Assembly (NCBI GenBank): GCA_016212735.1 | Contig: JACRDZ010000215.1 | Coordinates: forward strand, 1-6,153 | Length of the DNA stretch: 6,153 nt | Direction: 5' to 3' | DNA from: Candidatus Firestoneibacteriota bacterium | GTDB taxonomy: Bacteria; JACRDZ01 | In this document: positions 1 to 5,564 of the stretch, in pieces | Position numbering within the stretch: position 1 is the first letter of the stretch | Layout: every line of letters begins with the position of its first letter | Position numbers and translations under genes: made by a program | Notes under the pieces: generated by a model | Seen by the model: only the letters and a program-made list of their open reading frames with translations | Databases searched by the model: none | Told to the model about the DNA's origin: nothing

Positions 1-93
1 AAAGGTATGATGGATAGCATTGATAAATTTACAGATGACTTTATGATTAAAAGAAATCAACCCGAGGATCAAAAGAGAAAATTATTCAAATGA
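1..93 (+). CDS. vapB: VapB-like antitoxin, C-terminal end only (5' truncated by window)
   Basis: Frame 1 is open from the first base and ends at a TGA at 91-93, leaving the last 30 residues of a protein. The visible tail has the pattern D-F-M-x-x-R-x-Q-P-x-x-Q, which resembles the toxin-wrapping C-terminus of AbrB-type (SpoVT/AbrB fold) VapB antitoxins. The N-terminal DNA-binding half lies outside the window. The stop overlaps the vapC start as ATGA (90-93), the usual coupled antitoxin-toxin arrangement. In this family the antitoxin binds and blocks the PIN toxin and, with it, represses the operon. The assignment rests on the short tail plus position; no domain can be seen directly. Confidence 0.75.
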   Translation, partial: KGMMDSIDKFTDDFMIKRNQPEDQKRKLFK

Positions 94-509
94 AATATTT
101 ATTAGATACAAATATATGTATTTATATAATTAAAAAAAAACCTTTAGAAATATTTAATAAATTGGTAACAATAAATATTTCAGATGTTGGAATATCCTCA
201 ATTACTTTAAGCGAATTAGAATATGGAGTTGAAAAAAGTCAGTACCCTGATAGAAACAGATTAGCATTACTAGAATTTTTATCACCAATCGAAATTTATA
301 ATTTTGACGATTTTGCAGCTAAAGAGTATGGAATAATTAGAACAGAATTTGAAAAAAAAGGGAATCTTATCGGTCCTTTAGATATGTTAATTGCTGCTCA
401 TGCTAAATCCTTACGACTTATATTAGTAACTAATAATGAAAATGAATTTAAAAAAGTATCTGGATTAAAAATAGAAAATTGGACAAAGTTTGGTTATAAT
501 GCCTCATAA
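90..509 (+). CDS. vapC: VapC-type PIN-domain toxin (ribonuclease)
   Basis: This 139-residue protein matches the single-domain PIN toxins (type II VapC), metal-dependent endoribonucleases that typically cut tRNA or rRNA when not held by VapB. Visible landmarks are the N-terminal LLDTN with D6, the second acidic site in SELEYG (E42 and E44), the third acid D98 in GPLDMLIAAHA, and the TNN-x-x-EF stretch at 114-120, followed by a typical ending around LKIENW (126-131). All expected metal-binding acids are present, so the enzyme looks active. The ATG overlaps the antitoxin stop (ATGA), which implies translational coupling; only a weak AGAG lies upstream. The last residues (Ala, Ser) and the stop codon fall inside a palindromic repeat at 501-556, so the extreme C-terminus may come from repeat insertion. 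Confidence 0.93.
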   Translation: MKYLLDTNICIYIIKKKPLEIFNKLVTINISDVGISSITLSELEYGVEKSQYPDRNRLALLEFLSPIEIYNFDDFAAKEYGIIRTEFEKKGNLIGPLDMLIAAHAKSLRLILVTNNENEFKKVSGLKIENWTKFGYNAS

Positions 510-556
510 ATGAGGCAACTACATTAAAATTTTTGTAGTTGCCTGATTTATCAGGC
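501..556. repeat. Paired REP-like palindrome (two inverted GTAG-hairpin units, BIME-like)
   Basis: Two 23-base arms (501-523 and 534-556) are inverted copies differing only at 505/552 and 512/545, separated by a 10-base A/T spacer (524-533). Each arm contains its own perfect 6-bp hairpin: GCCTCA-TAAA-TGAGGC (501-516) and GCCTGA-TTTA-TCAGGC (541-556). Read outward from the centre, each arm is GTAG, two T, then the hairpin (GTAG at 535-538 on +, and 519-522 on -). A GTAG head followed by a hairpin is the known layout of REP elements mobilised by RAYT (TnpA-REP, Y1) transposases, and an inverted pair is a BIME. The two arm differences swap C:G for G:C within the small hairpins, so both stay perfectly paired. 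There is no T-run after it, so it is not a standard terminator. No transposase is in the window. Confidence 0.72.
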
Positions 557-606
557 TTAGTTTAACATTGATAAGATGAGTTCCTAACAAATTAGATAAA
601 TCTACC

Positions 607-622
607 GGAGAATTAAAAGTTG
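607..622 (+). promoter_or_regulatory. Ribosome binding site supporting a TTG start
   Basis: GGAG at 607-610 lies nine bases before the TTG at 620-622. No ATG or GTG is available in frame near this point; the next in-frame ATG is at residue 16 and would remove part of the conserved N-terminus. The site therefore supports TTG as initiator for the DUF5674 gene. Confidence 0.6.
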
Positions 623-961
623 AAAATTGTAAAGGATAAAATCGAACTTAAAGAATTGAAAGAAATGGCATTAAATAGTTTTGGCAATCTTGTTAAAGCT
701 GTTGTTGATGTTGAAAATGAAATTATGGCGGTTGATGCTGAGCTTCATTCGGATGAAGAGGCTTTGCTTTTAACGAATGGATCAAAACAGAAAGATTTGT
801 GGGGTATTAATTTATATCCGGAATTTGAAGGTGAACCTTTTATTGAATTTGACTCAATGATCAACATCCGACCTTCTCAAGGTAATCGTACCAGAGGAGT
901 TGACGATCCTGAAATTAGAGATAAAATTAAAATAATAGTTAATAAATTGGTGATAAAATGA
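620..961 (+). CDS. DUF5674 family protein, function unknown
   Basis: This 113-residue soluble protein has the conserved blocks I associate with DUF5674: VKAVVDVE (25-32), an acidic ELHSDEE (41-47), GSKQKDLWGINLYP (54-67), IEFDSMINIRPSQGNRTR (75-92) and VDDPEIR (94-100). The blocks cover almost the full length, so it is complete. Conserved His43, Asp45, Glu46 and Glu47, together with Asp78, Arg84, Asn89 and Arg90, suggest a binding or catalytic pocket, but no activity is known to me and none is claimed. It starts at TTG behind a GGAG site. Its TGA overlaps the ATG of the next gene (ATGA, 958-961), so the two are almost certainly translated together. It sits between two toxin-antitoxin modules, which makes a similar two-component role possible but unproven. 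The family assignment is from memory of motifs. Confidence 0.85.
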   Translation: MKIVKDKIELKELKEMALNSFGNLVKAVVDVENEIMAVDAELHSDEEALLLTNGSKQKDLWGINLYPEFEGEPFIEFDSMINIRPSQGNRTRGVDDPEIRDKIKIIVNKLVIK

Positions 962-1290
962 ACTACCAACACAAAAGTTTAGCAGACGGCAGATGGTTTG
1001 AATTTCCGTTTCCGGTTCAAATGGCTAATATTGGAAGCGAAGTAATTAGAGCTATTAATTGGAAAAATAAAAACAATCCTGAATATAGCCAGAAAGCTTT
1101 TGATCGTGCTTTAGAACTACTCTCTTTAACTATTTCTGATGAAAAAAATAAAAACCGGCTTAGAGAATTAACACGTCTTTATGAAGTGTTAGTTGATTAT
1201 TTTGATTTTAATAATCAATATAAATCTACTGACGAATTATGGCAAAAATACTTCCTTGCCTTTAACTATATGGCAAGATTGGGTTATTGA
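958..1290 (+). CDS. Conserved small helical protein of unknown function, coupled to DUF5674 gene
   Basis: A 110-residue protein with no signal peptide or membrane segment, predicted from composition to be mostly helical. Recognisable blocks are HKSLADGRWFEF (5-16), QMANIGSEVIRAINWKNK (21-38), AFDRALELLSLTISDEKNK (47-65) and LRELTRLYEVLVDYF (68-82). The same blocks recur, as far as I recall, in hypothetical proteins of uncultured bacterial lineages, but I know no named domain for them. The start overlaps the stop of the DUF5674 gene by four bases, with a weak GGTGA (949-953) inside that gene. It lacks an R-x4-6-H motif, so it is not a canonical HEPN RNase despite its size and helical character. 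The pairing suggests a shared function or complex with the DUF5674 protein. Confidence 0.8.
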   Translation: MNYQHKSLADGRWFEFPFPVQMANIGSEVIRAINWKNKNNPEYSQKAFDRALELLSLTISDEKNKNRLRELTRLYEVLVDYFDFNNQYKSTDELWQKYFLAFNYMARLGY

Positions 1291-1367
1291 AAAGACAAAT
1301 GGGATGGAGTAATAAATATTAAAATTGTATTGAATATCCACATTAAGTATTATAAAATGATAGTCAA

Positions 1368-1769
1368 ATGATTAAGTTAACTCAATTACAGAAAAATAAA
1401 TTACAAGATTTAAACGTTAGTTTGGTTTATCTTTTTGGTTCATATGCAGAAGAGAAGTCTATGCCTTCAAGCGATATTGATATTGGTGTTGCTTTTTTTA
1501 ATGAGAAGACTTTAAAAGAAGACGCAGGTAAAATTTATAATGAGCTTTATTTTCTTTTTAGTGATATTTTTATCGAGAAGAGCATTGATATAGTTTTTTT
1601 ACAAAACGCTGGATTAGAACTTAGATTTGATGTGATTGGACATGGTAAAATTATTTATCAATTTTCTTATGAAGAACGATTAAAATTTGAAGATCAAGTT
1701 AATATTTTATATATGGATTTTAAACCGCTTTTAAAAGAATTTAATCAAGCAATATTAAATAGGATTTGA
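1368..1769 (+). CDS. mntA: MntA-like minimal nucleotidyltransferase antitoxin
   Basis: This 133-residue protein has the polymerase-beta-like minimal nucleotidyltransferase (MNT) fold: GSY at 24-26, then S35-D36-I37-D38 for the first two catalytic acids, and D74 in SIDIVFL as the third. It is complete for the family. Characterised MntA proteins neutralise the paired HEPN toxin by transferring AMP to its active-site tyrosine (type VII toxin-antitoxin). The usual A-R-G after GS(F/Y) is A-E-E here (27-29), an atypical substitution outside the metal-binding acids. It precedes hepT by four bases, so the two are co-transcribed. No clear Shine-Dalgarno lies before the ATG at 1368, and an in-frame stop at 1353-1355 rules out a longer protein. 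A short or near-leaderless transcript is possible. Confidence 0.9.
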   Translation: MIKLTQLQKNKLQDLNVSLVYLFGSYAEEKSMPSSDIDIGVAFFNEKTLKEDAGKIYNELYFLFSDIFIEKSIDIVFLQNAGLELRFDVIGHGKIIYQFSYEERLKFEDQVNILYMDFKPLLKEFNQAILNRI

Positions 1770-1773
1770 AAAA

Positions 1774-2232
1774 ATGGTTAAAGAAATAATAAAAAGTCAA
1801 TCAATAATTCCTCGAATAGATGGCATCCAGAGAGATATTGAAAAATTAAGGAAATTGGTTGACCTCCCATTTGAGGAATTTGAAGAAGAGAGCAATTTTA
1901 TTAAGTCTCAATTTTATTTGAGGCAGGCATTAGAAGGGGTTTTCCATATTGGATCGCATATACTTGCCAGAATTCCAGGTGGCCGAGCTAGTGAATATAA
2001 AGAAATAGCTTTAAAATTAGGTGTAGTGGGAATAATTGATAAAAATTATGCGGAAAATAATTTAAAAGCAATGGCTGGTTATAGAAACAGGTTAACGCAT
2101 TTTTATGCTGATATATCACCAAAAGAAATTTATAAAATTCTTAAAGAAAATTTAAATGATTTTAATGTATTTTTAGAAGCAATTAAAAAATTTTTACAGA
2201 ATCTGGAAAAATTTAATTTAATAATAGAGTGA
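1774..2232 (+). CDS. hepT: HepT-like HEPN-domain RNase toxin (DUF86 family)
   Basis: This 152-residue all-helical protein carries the catalytic signature R104-x4-H109-x-Y111 (YRNRLTHFY), the R-x4-H-x-Y motif of HepT/DUF86 HEPN ribonucleases. Upstream helices contain the family-like F-x-x-R/K-S-Q-F-Y-L-R-QALEG-x-x-H-I-G segment (42-62) and a Gly/Arg-rich loop followed by YKEIALKLGVVG (75-86). In characterised systems the dimeric HEPN protein cleaves RNA, and MntA inactivates it by (poly)AMPylating the Tyr of this motif; the target Tyr is present. AGGA at 1761-1764, at the end of mntA, serves as ribosome site with nine bases to the ATG, giving a tight two-gene operon. The C-terminal helix ends in a short hydrophobic tail. 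All key residues are intact. Confidence 0.92.
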   Translation: MVKEIIKSQSIIPRIDGIQRDIEKLRKLVDLPFEEFEEESNFIKSQFYLRQALEGVFHIGSHILARIPGGRASEYKEIALKLGVVGIIDKNYAENNLKAMAGYRNRLTHFYADISPKEIYKILKENLNDFNVFLEAIKKFLQNLEKFNLIIE

Positions 2233-2295
2233 CCACCTTTAAGTATTTGAAATTTAAAGTGCTATAGAAAATATTATAGTTAACCGAGACGTTTT

Positions 2296-2323
2296 TTGAC
2301 ATTAATATTTAACAAAATATTAT
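2296..2323 (+). promoter_or_regulatory. Predicted sigma70-type promoter before the export operon
   Basis: A perfect -35 box TTGACA (2296-2301) is followed after 16 bases by TATTAT (2318-2323), one mismatch from TATAAT. It lies in the spacer between the hepT stop and the export gene. The inferred start near 2330 would give a very short leader that includes the AAAGGA site at 2329-2334. In AT-rich DNA a -10 match is cheap, but the exact TTGACA is less so. Confidence 0.45.
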
Positions 2324-2341
2324 CATTGAAAGGAAATGTAA

Positions 2342-3019
2342 ATGAAAAATAAATACATATTTATTATAATAATATTATTAATAAGTATAATAAATATTAA
2401 AGCAGAAGAAAAGGTGTCTTTATACAATATTTCTCCATCGGATGTTTTAAATATTGAAGTCTGGGGTAAGCCGGAATTGACAAAAGAAACAATAGTGCGG
2501 AATGATGGAGTTGTAACTTTCTTACCAATAGGTGACATTCAAGCTATAGGAAAAACATCTCAACAGTTATCAGGTGAAATATCGAAACGGTTAGAAGAGT
2601 TTTTTGAAAAGTCTATAGTAACAGTTTCTATTAAAAAGCCTCATGGTAATAAAATTACTATTCTTGGAGGAGTAAATAAGCCGGGAGAATATTATACTTT
2701 TGAAGATATTACTCTTTTGGAAGCAATAGGTATAGCAGGAGGATTTAATCTAATTGCTGAAGATAATCGAAATATTAAAATCATCCGTAAAGATAATGTA
2801 TTAAAAATACAAGTTTCTTCTTTAAAAGATATTGAAAGTATAAAAGATAATATTCTAATAAAAAATAGTGATATAATTATTGTTCCTGAAAATCTGGAAA
2901 ACTTTATTGAAAAGGTTAAAAATAGAGCTAATATAAATATTTTATTGGATTTTAATAAGAATACAACAACAACAACAACAAATAATAATAATATAATAAT
3001 TGATAATATTAAAAATTAA
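2342..3019 (+). CDS. Polysaccharide export (OPX/Wza-family) periplasmic or outer-membrane protein
   Basis: This 225-residue protein starts with a hydrophobic signal peptide (1-21, ending I-K-A before E-E; no lipobox Cys). A Poly_export domain follows (about 27-100, with YNISPSDVLNIEVWGKPEL and a VRNDG-xxxFLPIGDI block), then one SLBB domain (about 106-180, with ITILGGVNKPGEY and LLEAIGIAGGF). These are hallmarks of the proteins that carry capsule or exopolysaccharide across the periplasm and outer membrane. It is shorter than E. coli Wza: it has a single SLBB and no obvious amphipathic outer-membrane helix, so it may need another outer-membrane partner. The last about 19 residues are a low-complexity Thr/Asn/Ile tail from triplet repeats. 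AAAGGA at 2329-2334, seven bases upstream, fixes the start. The next gene encodes its expected inner-membrane partner. Confidence 0.9.
   Translation: MKNKYIFIIIILLISIINIKAEEKVSLYNISPSDVLNIEVWGKPELTKETIVRNDGVVTFLPIGDIQAIGKTSQQLSGEISKRLEEFFEKSIVTVSIKKPHGNKITILGGVNKPGEYYTFEDITLLEAIGIAGGFNLIAEDNRNIKIIRKDNVLKIQVSSLKDIESIKDNILIKNSDIIIVPENLENFIEKVKNRANINILLDFNKNTTTTTTNNNNIIIDNIKN
2963..2992 (+). repeat. In-frame triplet microsatellite (ACA)6(AAT)4
   Basis: Six ACA codons (2963-2980) followed by four AAT codons (2981-2992) encode Thr6-Asn4 near the end of the export protein. A further AT-rich, AAT/ATA-like stretch follows. The units are in frame, so slippage would change tail length without breaking the gene. 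Confidence 0.85.
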
Positions 3020-3040
3020 TTCAAAGTACAGGAATTTCAA

Positions 3041-3103
3041 AGTTATAGGTTTTAAGTAGTAAGTTATAAGTTTAGAACTAAAAACTTAAGAATAAAAACT
3101 AAT
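3041..3103. repeat. Degenerate heptanucleotide repeat tract
   Basis: Nine consecutive 7-base units can be read here: AGTTATA, GGTTTTA, AGTAGTA, AGTTATA and AGTTTAG, then AACTAAA, AACTTAA, GAATAAA and AACTAAT. The first five approximate RGTTNTA and the last four approximate RACTNAA; AGTTATA occurs twice exactly (3041-3047, 3062-3068). The tract fills most of the spacer between the export protein and its Wzz-type partner. TAAGTTT (3067-3073) and AAACTTA (3082-3088) could pair weakly across the switch in unit type. The function is unknown. Confidence 0.5.
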
Positions 3104-3117
3104 TTTAAGGAAAATTT

Positions 3118-4398
3118 ATGGCAGAAATACAACAGGATGAAATAGATTTAAAGCAATATTATCAGATTTTAAAGAAACATAAAGGATTCATTATTTCAGT
3201 AATTTTATTATTTTTTATATGTAGTTCAGTCATTAATATTTTTATATTACCTAAGATTTATAGTGCATCTGGTAAAATTTTTATTAATAGAAATAAAATG
3301 CAGTTAAAGATGGAACCGCGTTTTCAGACCCATTCAGATGAAGATATAAGTTATGAAACTTATGTTGAACTTTTAAAGAATCGTGAAATATTAAATAATA
3401 TAATAAACAGATTAAAACTGAATATGAATACTGGCAGACTTGCTGATATGATTTTAATAAATAATATTCATGATTCAGGTAAATCAGATGTTTTACAGGT
3501 AATTGTGGAAGCTGGTGACCCTCTGTTGGCAAAAAACATTGTAAATATTTTGTTAGAAGAATATATAATTTTTTTCCAAAAACTATATGCATCTAATCCT
3601 AGAGAAACAAAAGGTTATATAAATCAACAGGTTGAAAATAGTAAGCATCAGTTAGAGAAAGAAGAAGATAAGTTAAAGAAATTTAATGAGGAAAATTCAT
3701 TAGATTTAATTAAAAAGCAGATAGAAGTTCGTCTGGAAGGAGTATCTCGTCTTGAAAAAGAATTAGCAAGTACTCAAATTGAAAAAGAGGAATTAGAGTA
3801 CAAGCTGGATCAGCTAAAAAAAGAAGTCGAAAGTAAGAAATACTATTTGTCATCTCCTCTTGTAGAATCAAATTCTTTATATCAGGAATTACAGAGAAGA
3901 CTTATCAATTTAGAAATAAAACTTGCTGAAATTAAACAGAGTTTATCAGAAAAACATCCAACATATCAAGAAACTCTTGTTACCATTGAACAAAACAGGG
4001 TAAAAATACAGGAAGTTATACAATCTATTATTGAAAATTATAATTTTAAACTAAGCAATTTTATGGATCGTGAAAAAACATTAAAGGAAGATATTAATAA
4101 ATATAAAAAAGAAGTTCTGCAATTTCAGGCAAAATATGCAGAATTAGATCTTACAACAAAAAGGCTCCAGCGTAATCAGGAATTAGCTACTCAAACATAT
4201 ACTATGTTAGCCAATAAAATAGAAGAGTTGAAAATCGAAGATAAAGTTCAGCCAACTTTAATGAAAATAATTGAGTATGCTGAAATTCCTGAATCCCCAA
4301 CTAAACCAAGAATCATACGCAATATTGGGTTAATATCTATTTTAGGATTTTTTATGGGAATTTTTTTAGCTTTTATTAAAGAATATTTTGAAAATTAA
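3118..4398 (+). CDS. Wzz/GumC-type polysaccharide co-polymerase without kinase domain
   Basis: This 426-residue inner-membrane protein belongs to the PCP family that sets chain length and links polysaccharide assembly to export. An N-terminal Wzz domain begins with DLKQYYQILKKHK (10-22) and a membrane segment (about 23-45). A periplasmic region has predicted coiled coils (about 165-240 and 255-350), including the S-E-K-H-P-T-Y element (278-283). A GNVR-like stretch (about 340-390) leads to the proline motif I-P-E-S-P-T-K-P-R (390-398) and a second membrane helix (about 401-420). It ends seven residues after that helix, so the cytoplasmic tyrosine-kinase domain of Wzc-type proteins is absent; a kinase, if any, must be encoded elsewhere. 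AAGGA at 3107-3111 is well placed. The adjacent OPX gene encodes its usual partner in a trans-envelope export channel. Confidence 0.92.
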   Translation: MAEIQQDEIDLKQYYQILKKHKGFIISVILLFFICSSVINIFILPKIYSASGKIFINRNKMQLKMEPRFQTHSDEDISYETYVELLKNREILNNIINRLKLNMNTGRLADMILINNIHDSGKSDVLQVIVEAGDPLLAKNIVNILLEEYIIFFQKLYASNPRETKGYINQQVENSKHQLEKEEDKLKKFNEENSLDLIKKQIEVRLEGVSRLEKELASTQIEKEELEYKLDQLKKEVESKKYYLSSPLVESNSLYQELQRRLINLEIKLAEIKQSLSEKHPTYQETLVTIEQNRVKIQEVIQSIIENYNFKLSNFMDREKTLKEDINKYKKEVLQFQAKYAELDLTTKRLQRNQELATQTYTMLANKIEELKIEDKVQPTLMKIIEYAEIPESPTKPRIIRNIGLISILGFFMGIFLAFIKEYFEN

Positions 4399-4464
4399 AC
4401 TTTTAATTAAATTCATTTAATCTGCAGTCCGATAATTAATGATTTATGTATTTATGTCCTATCT

Positions 4465-4482
4465 AAAGGAGGTTAAAATATG
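4465..4482 (+). promoter_or_regulatory. Near-perfect Shine-Dalgarno for exbB
   Basis: AAAGGAGGT (4465-4473) matches the anti-Shine-Dalgarno almost completely, with seven bases between GGAGG and the ATG at 4480. It is the strongest ribosome site in the window and suggests a higher translation rate for ExbB than for its neighbours, in keeping with ExbB being the multi-copy (pentameric) part of the motor. Confidence 0.8.
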
Positions 4483-5133
4483 GAAATAGAATTTTTACAA
4501 AAGGGCGGCATTGTTATGTATCCAATATTAGTCTGCTCTGTATTTTCTCTAGCAATTATTTTAGAACGTTTTTATGCTTACTGGAAAACAAATAAGCTTT
4601 CAAAGGAGTTTCTTTCAAAAGTAAATATTCTAATTAAAAGTGATAAAATTAATGAAGCAATAGAAGAGTGCGTAAAAATAAATACCCCTGTATCGGCAGT
4701 ATATAAAGCAGGGCTTTTAAATAGACATAAAGAGAGAGATGAACTTAAAAGTATTACTGAAGAAGTTGCTTCAATAGAAGTATCAAATCTTGAAAAGTAT
4801 TTACCTGGTCTGGCAACCATATCTACAGTTACTCCTCTTATGGGATTGTTAGGGACTGTAACTGGAATGGTAACATCTTTTAATGCAATTGCCGCATCAA
4901 CAGGTGTTGGAGAATCAGCTCTTCTTGCAAAAGGTATAGCAGAAGCTTTACTTACAACAGTATTCGGGTTATCTGTTGCTATTCCATCGGTTATAGCTTA
5001 CAACTATTTTAGTAAAAAAGTGGATAATATTGTATTAAGTATTGATCGTAGCTCAATGGAGCTTGTTGATATTTTAGTAGAGATGAATTCCAGAGTTATT
5101 GATGATCTAATGAAAAGCAGTAAAGAATCATAA
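4480..5133 (+). CDS. exbB: ExbB/TolQ/MotA-family proton-channel protein
   Basis: This 217-residue inner-membrane protein has the three membrane helices of the family. TM1 is at about 11-31 (VMYPILVCSVFSLAIILERFY), TM2 at about 107-133 with the signature TPLMGLLGTVTGM (118-130), and TM3 at about 153-176 with EALLTTVFGLSVAIPSVI (155-172). A long cytoplasmic region lies between TM1 and TM2. ExbB pentamers with ExbD use the proton gradient to drive TonB (or TolA). The Thr-rich TM2 and TM3 segments that line the channel are conserved. The gene ends with three in-frame stops (TAA TAA TAG, 5131-5139), and the last overlaps the ribosome site of exbD. The following exbD-like and TonB-like genes favour ExbB over MotA; TolQ cannot be excluded. 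Confidence 0.93.
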   Translation: MEIEFLQKGGIVMYPILVCSVFSLAIILERFYAYWKTNKLSKEFLSKVNILIKSDKINEAIEECVKINTPVSAVYKAGLLNRHKERDELKSITEEVASIEVSNLEKYLPGLATISTVTPLMGLLGTVTGMVTSFNAIAASTGVGESALLAKGIAEALLTTVFGLSVAIPSVIAYNYFSKKVDNIVLSIDRSSMELVDILVEMNSRVIDDLMKSSKES

Positions 5134-5148
5134 TAATAGGAGAGGAAT

Positions 5149-5553
5149 ATGATTAGGAGGAAAAGAAACAGATTATCTCCGAGTGTAGATATTACACCAA
5201 TGATAGATGTAACTTTTATGGTAGTAATATTTTTTATGCTTACTTCAACTTTTGTTTTACAACCAGGGATTGAAATAAAGCTGCCAAAAGCTGTTACAAG
5301 AGACTTAAAAGAATCCAAGGAATTAGTTGTTGTTCTGACAAAAGATGGAGATTTGTTTCTTAATCGTGAAAAAGTTACTCCTGTGAGCTTGTATCATCGT
5401 CTTGAAAATGATTTCCGTGATCAAAATTTGATTATTATAATGGCAGATAGAGATGTAAAACATCATAATGTTGTAGAAGTTATGGATATTGCAAAACAAG
5501 TTGGAATAAAAAGAATAGCAATTGCTACAGATGTAAAAGAGGCAGAAAATTAA
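5149..5553 (+). CDS. exbD: ExbD/TolR-family motor protein
   Basis: This 134-residue protein has a short basic cytoplasmic start (RRKRNR, 3-8), the signature VDITPMIDVTF (13-23), one membrane helix (about 22-38) and a periplasmic domain (about 45-130) of the ExbD/TolR fold. D20 corresponds to the essential membrane aspartate (D25 of E. coli ExbD) that carries protons; D14 and P17 of the motif are also present. It pairs with ExbB to drive the energy transducer encoded next. AGGAG at 5138-5142 is six bases before the ATG, and only 15 bases separate it from exbB, so co-expression is near certain. The length is typical for the family. Confidence 0.94.
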   Translation: MIRRKRNRLSPSVDITPMIDVTFMVVIFFMLTSTFVLQPGIEIKLPKAVTRDLKESKELVVVLTKDGDLFLNREKVTPVSLYHRLENDFRDQNLIIIMADRDVKHHNVVEVMDIAKQVGIKRIAIATDVKEAEN

Positions 5554-5564
5554 AAGGTATAAAA

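Noticed and set aside
513..544. Intrinsic terminator formed by the 11-bp perfect central stem after vapC
   Set aside because: The stem is followed by GCCTGATTTA and not by a T-run on either strand; the only T-run is in the loop. It is better read as part of the paired REP-like element.
562..598. Promoter between the palindrome and the DUF5674 gene (TTAACA or TTGATA with AT-rich -10)
   Set aside because: The -35-like boxes are acceptable but no good -10 lies at proper spacing.
958..1290. Possibility that the small helical protein is a HEPN toxin
   Set aside because: It has only one His (residue 5) and no R-x4-6-H motif, so it lacks the HEPN catalytic signature.
1325..1356. Promoter before mntA (TTGTAT or TTGAAT with TATTAT or TATAAA)
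   Set aside because: Several weak, overlapping matches exist in AT-rich DNA, none with a good -35 box, so no specific promoter can be supported.
2234..2279. Hairpins after hepT (CTTTAA/TTAAAG and CTATA/TATAG)
   Set aside because: The stems are short and A/T-based with no T-run directly after, so they do not support a terminator; the T-run at 2292-2297 has no stem before it.
2323..2538. Minus-strand open frame opposite the start of the export gene
   Set aside because: It overlaps a gene with clear Poly_export signature and signal peptide, shows no family motif, and its start region falls in the promoter/ribosome-site area of the + strand gene.
3284..3592. Minus-strand open frame inside the Wzz-type gene
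   Set aside because: It is fully covered by a well-supported gene and its translation is a low-quality, Tyr/Leu/His-rich shadow without motifs.
5155..5160. AGGAGG inside exbD as a second ribosome site
   Set aside because: No ATG or GTG start follows at suitable spacing; the match comes from two AGG arginine codons in the basic N-terminus.
4578..5318. Two minus-strand open frames (4578-4820, 5004-5318) across exbB and exbD
   Set aside because: Both lie opposite genes with full family signatures; hydrophobic, Ser/Ile/Leu-rich translations are expected from reading membrane genes backwards.
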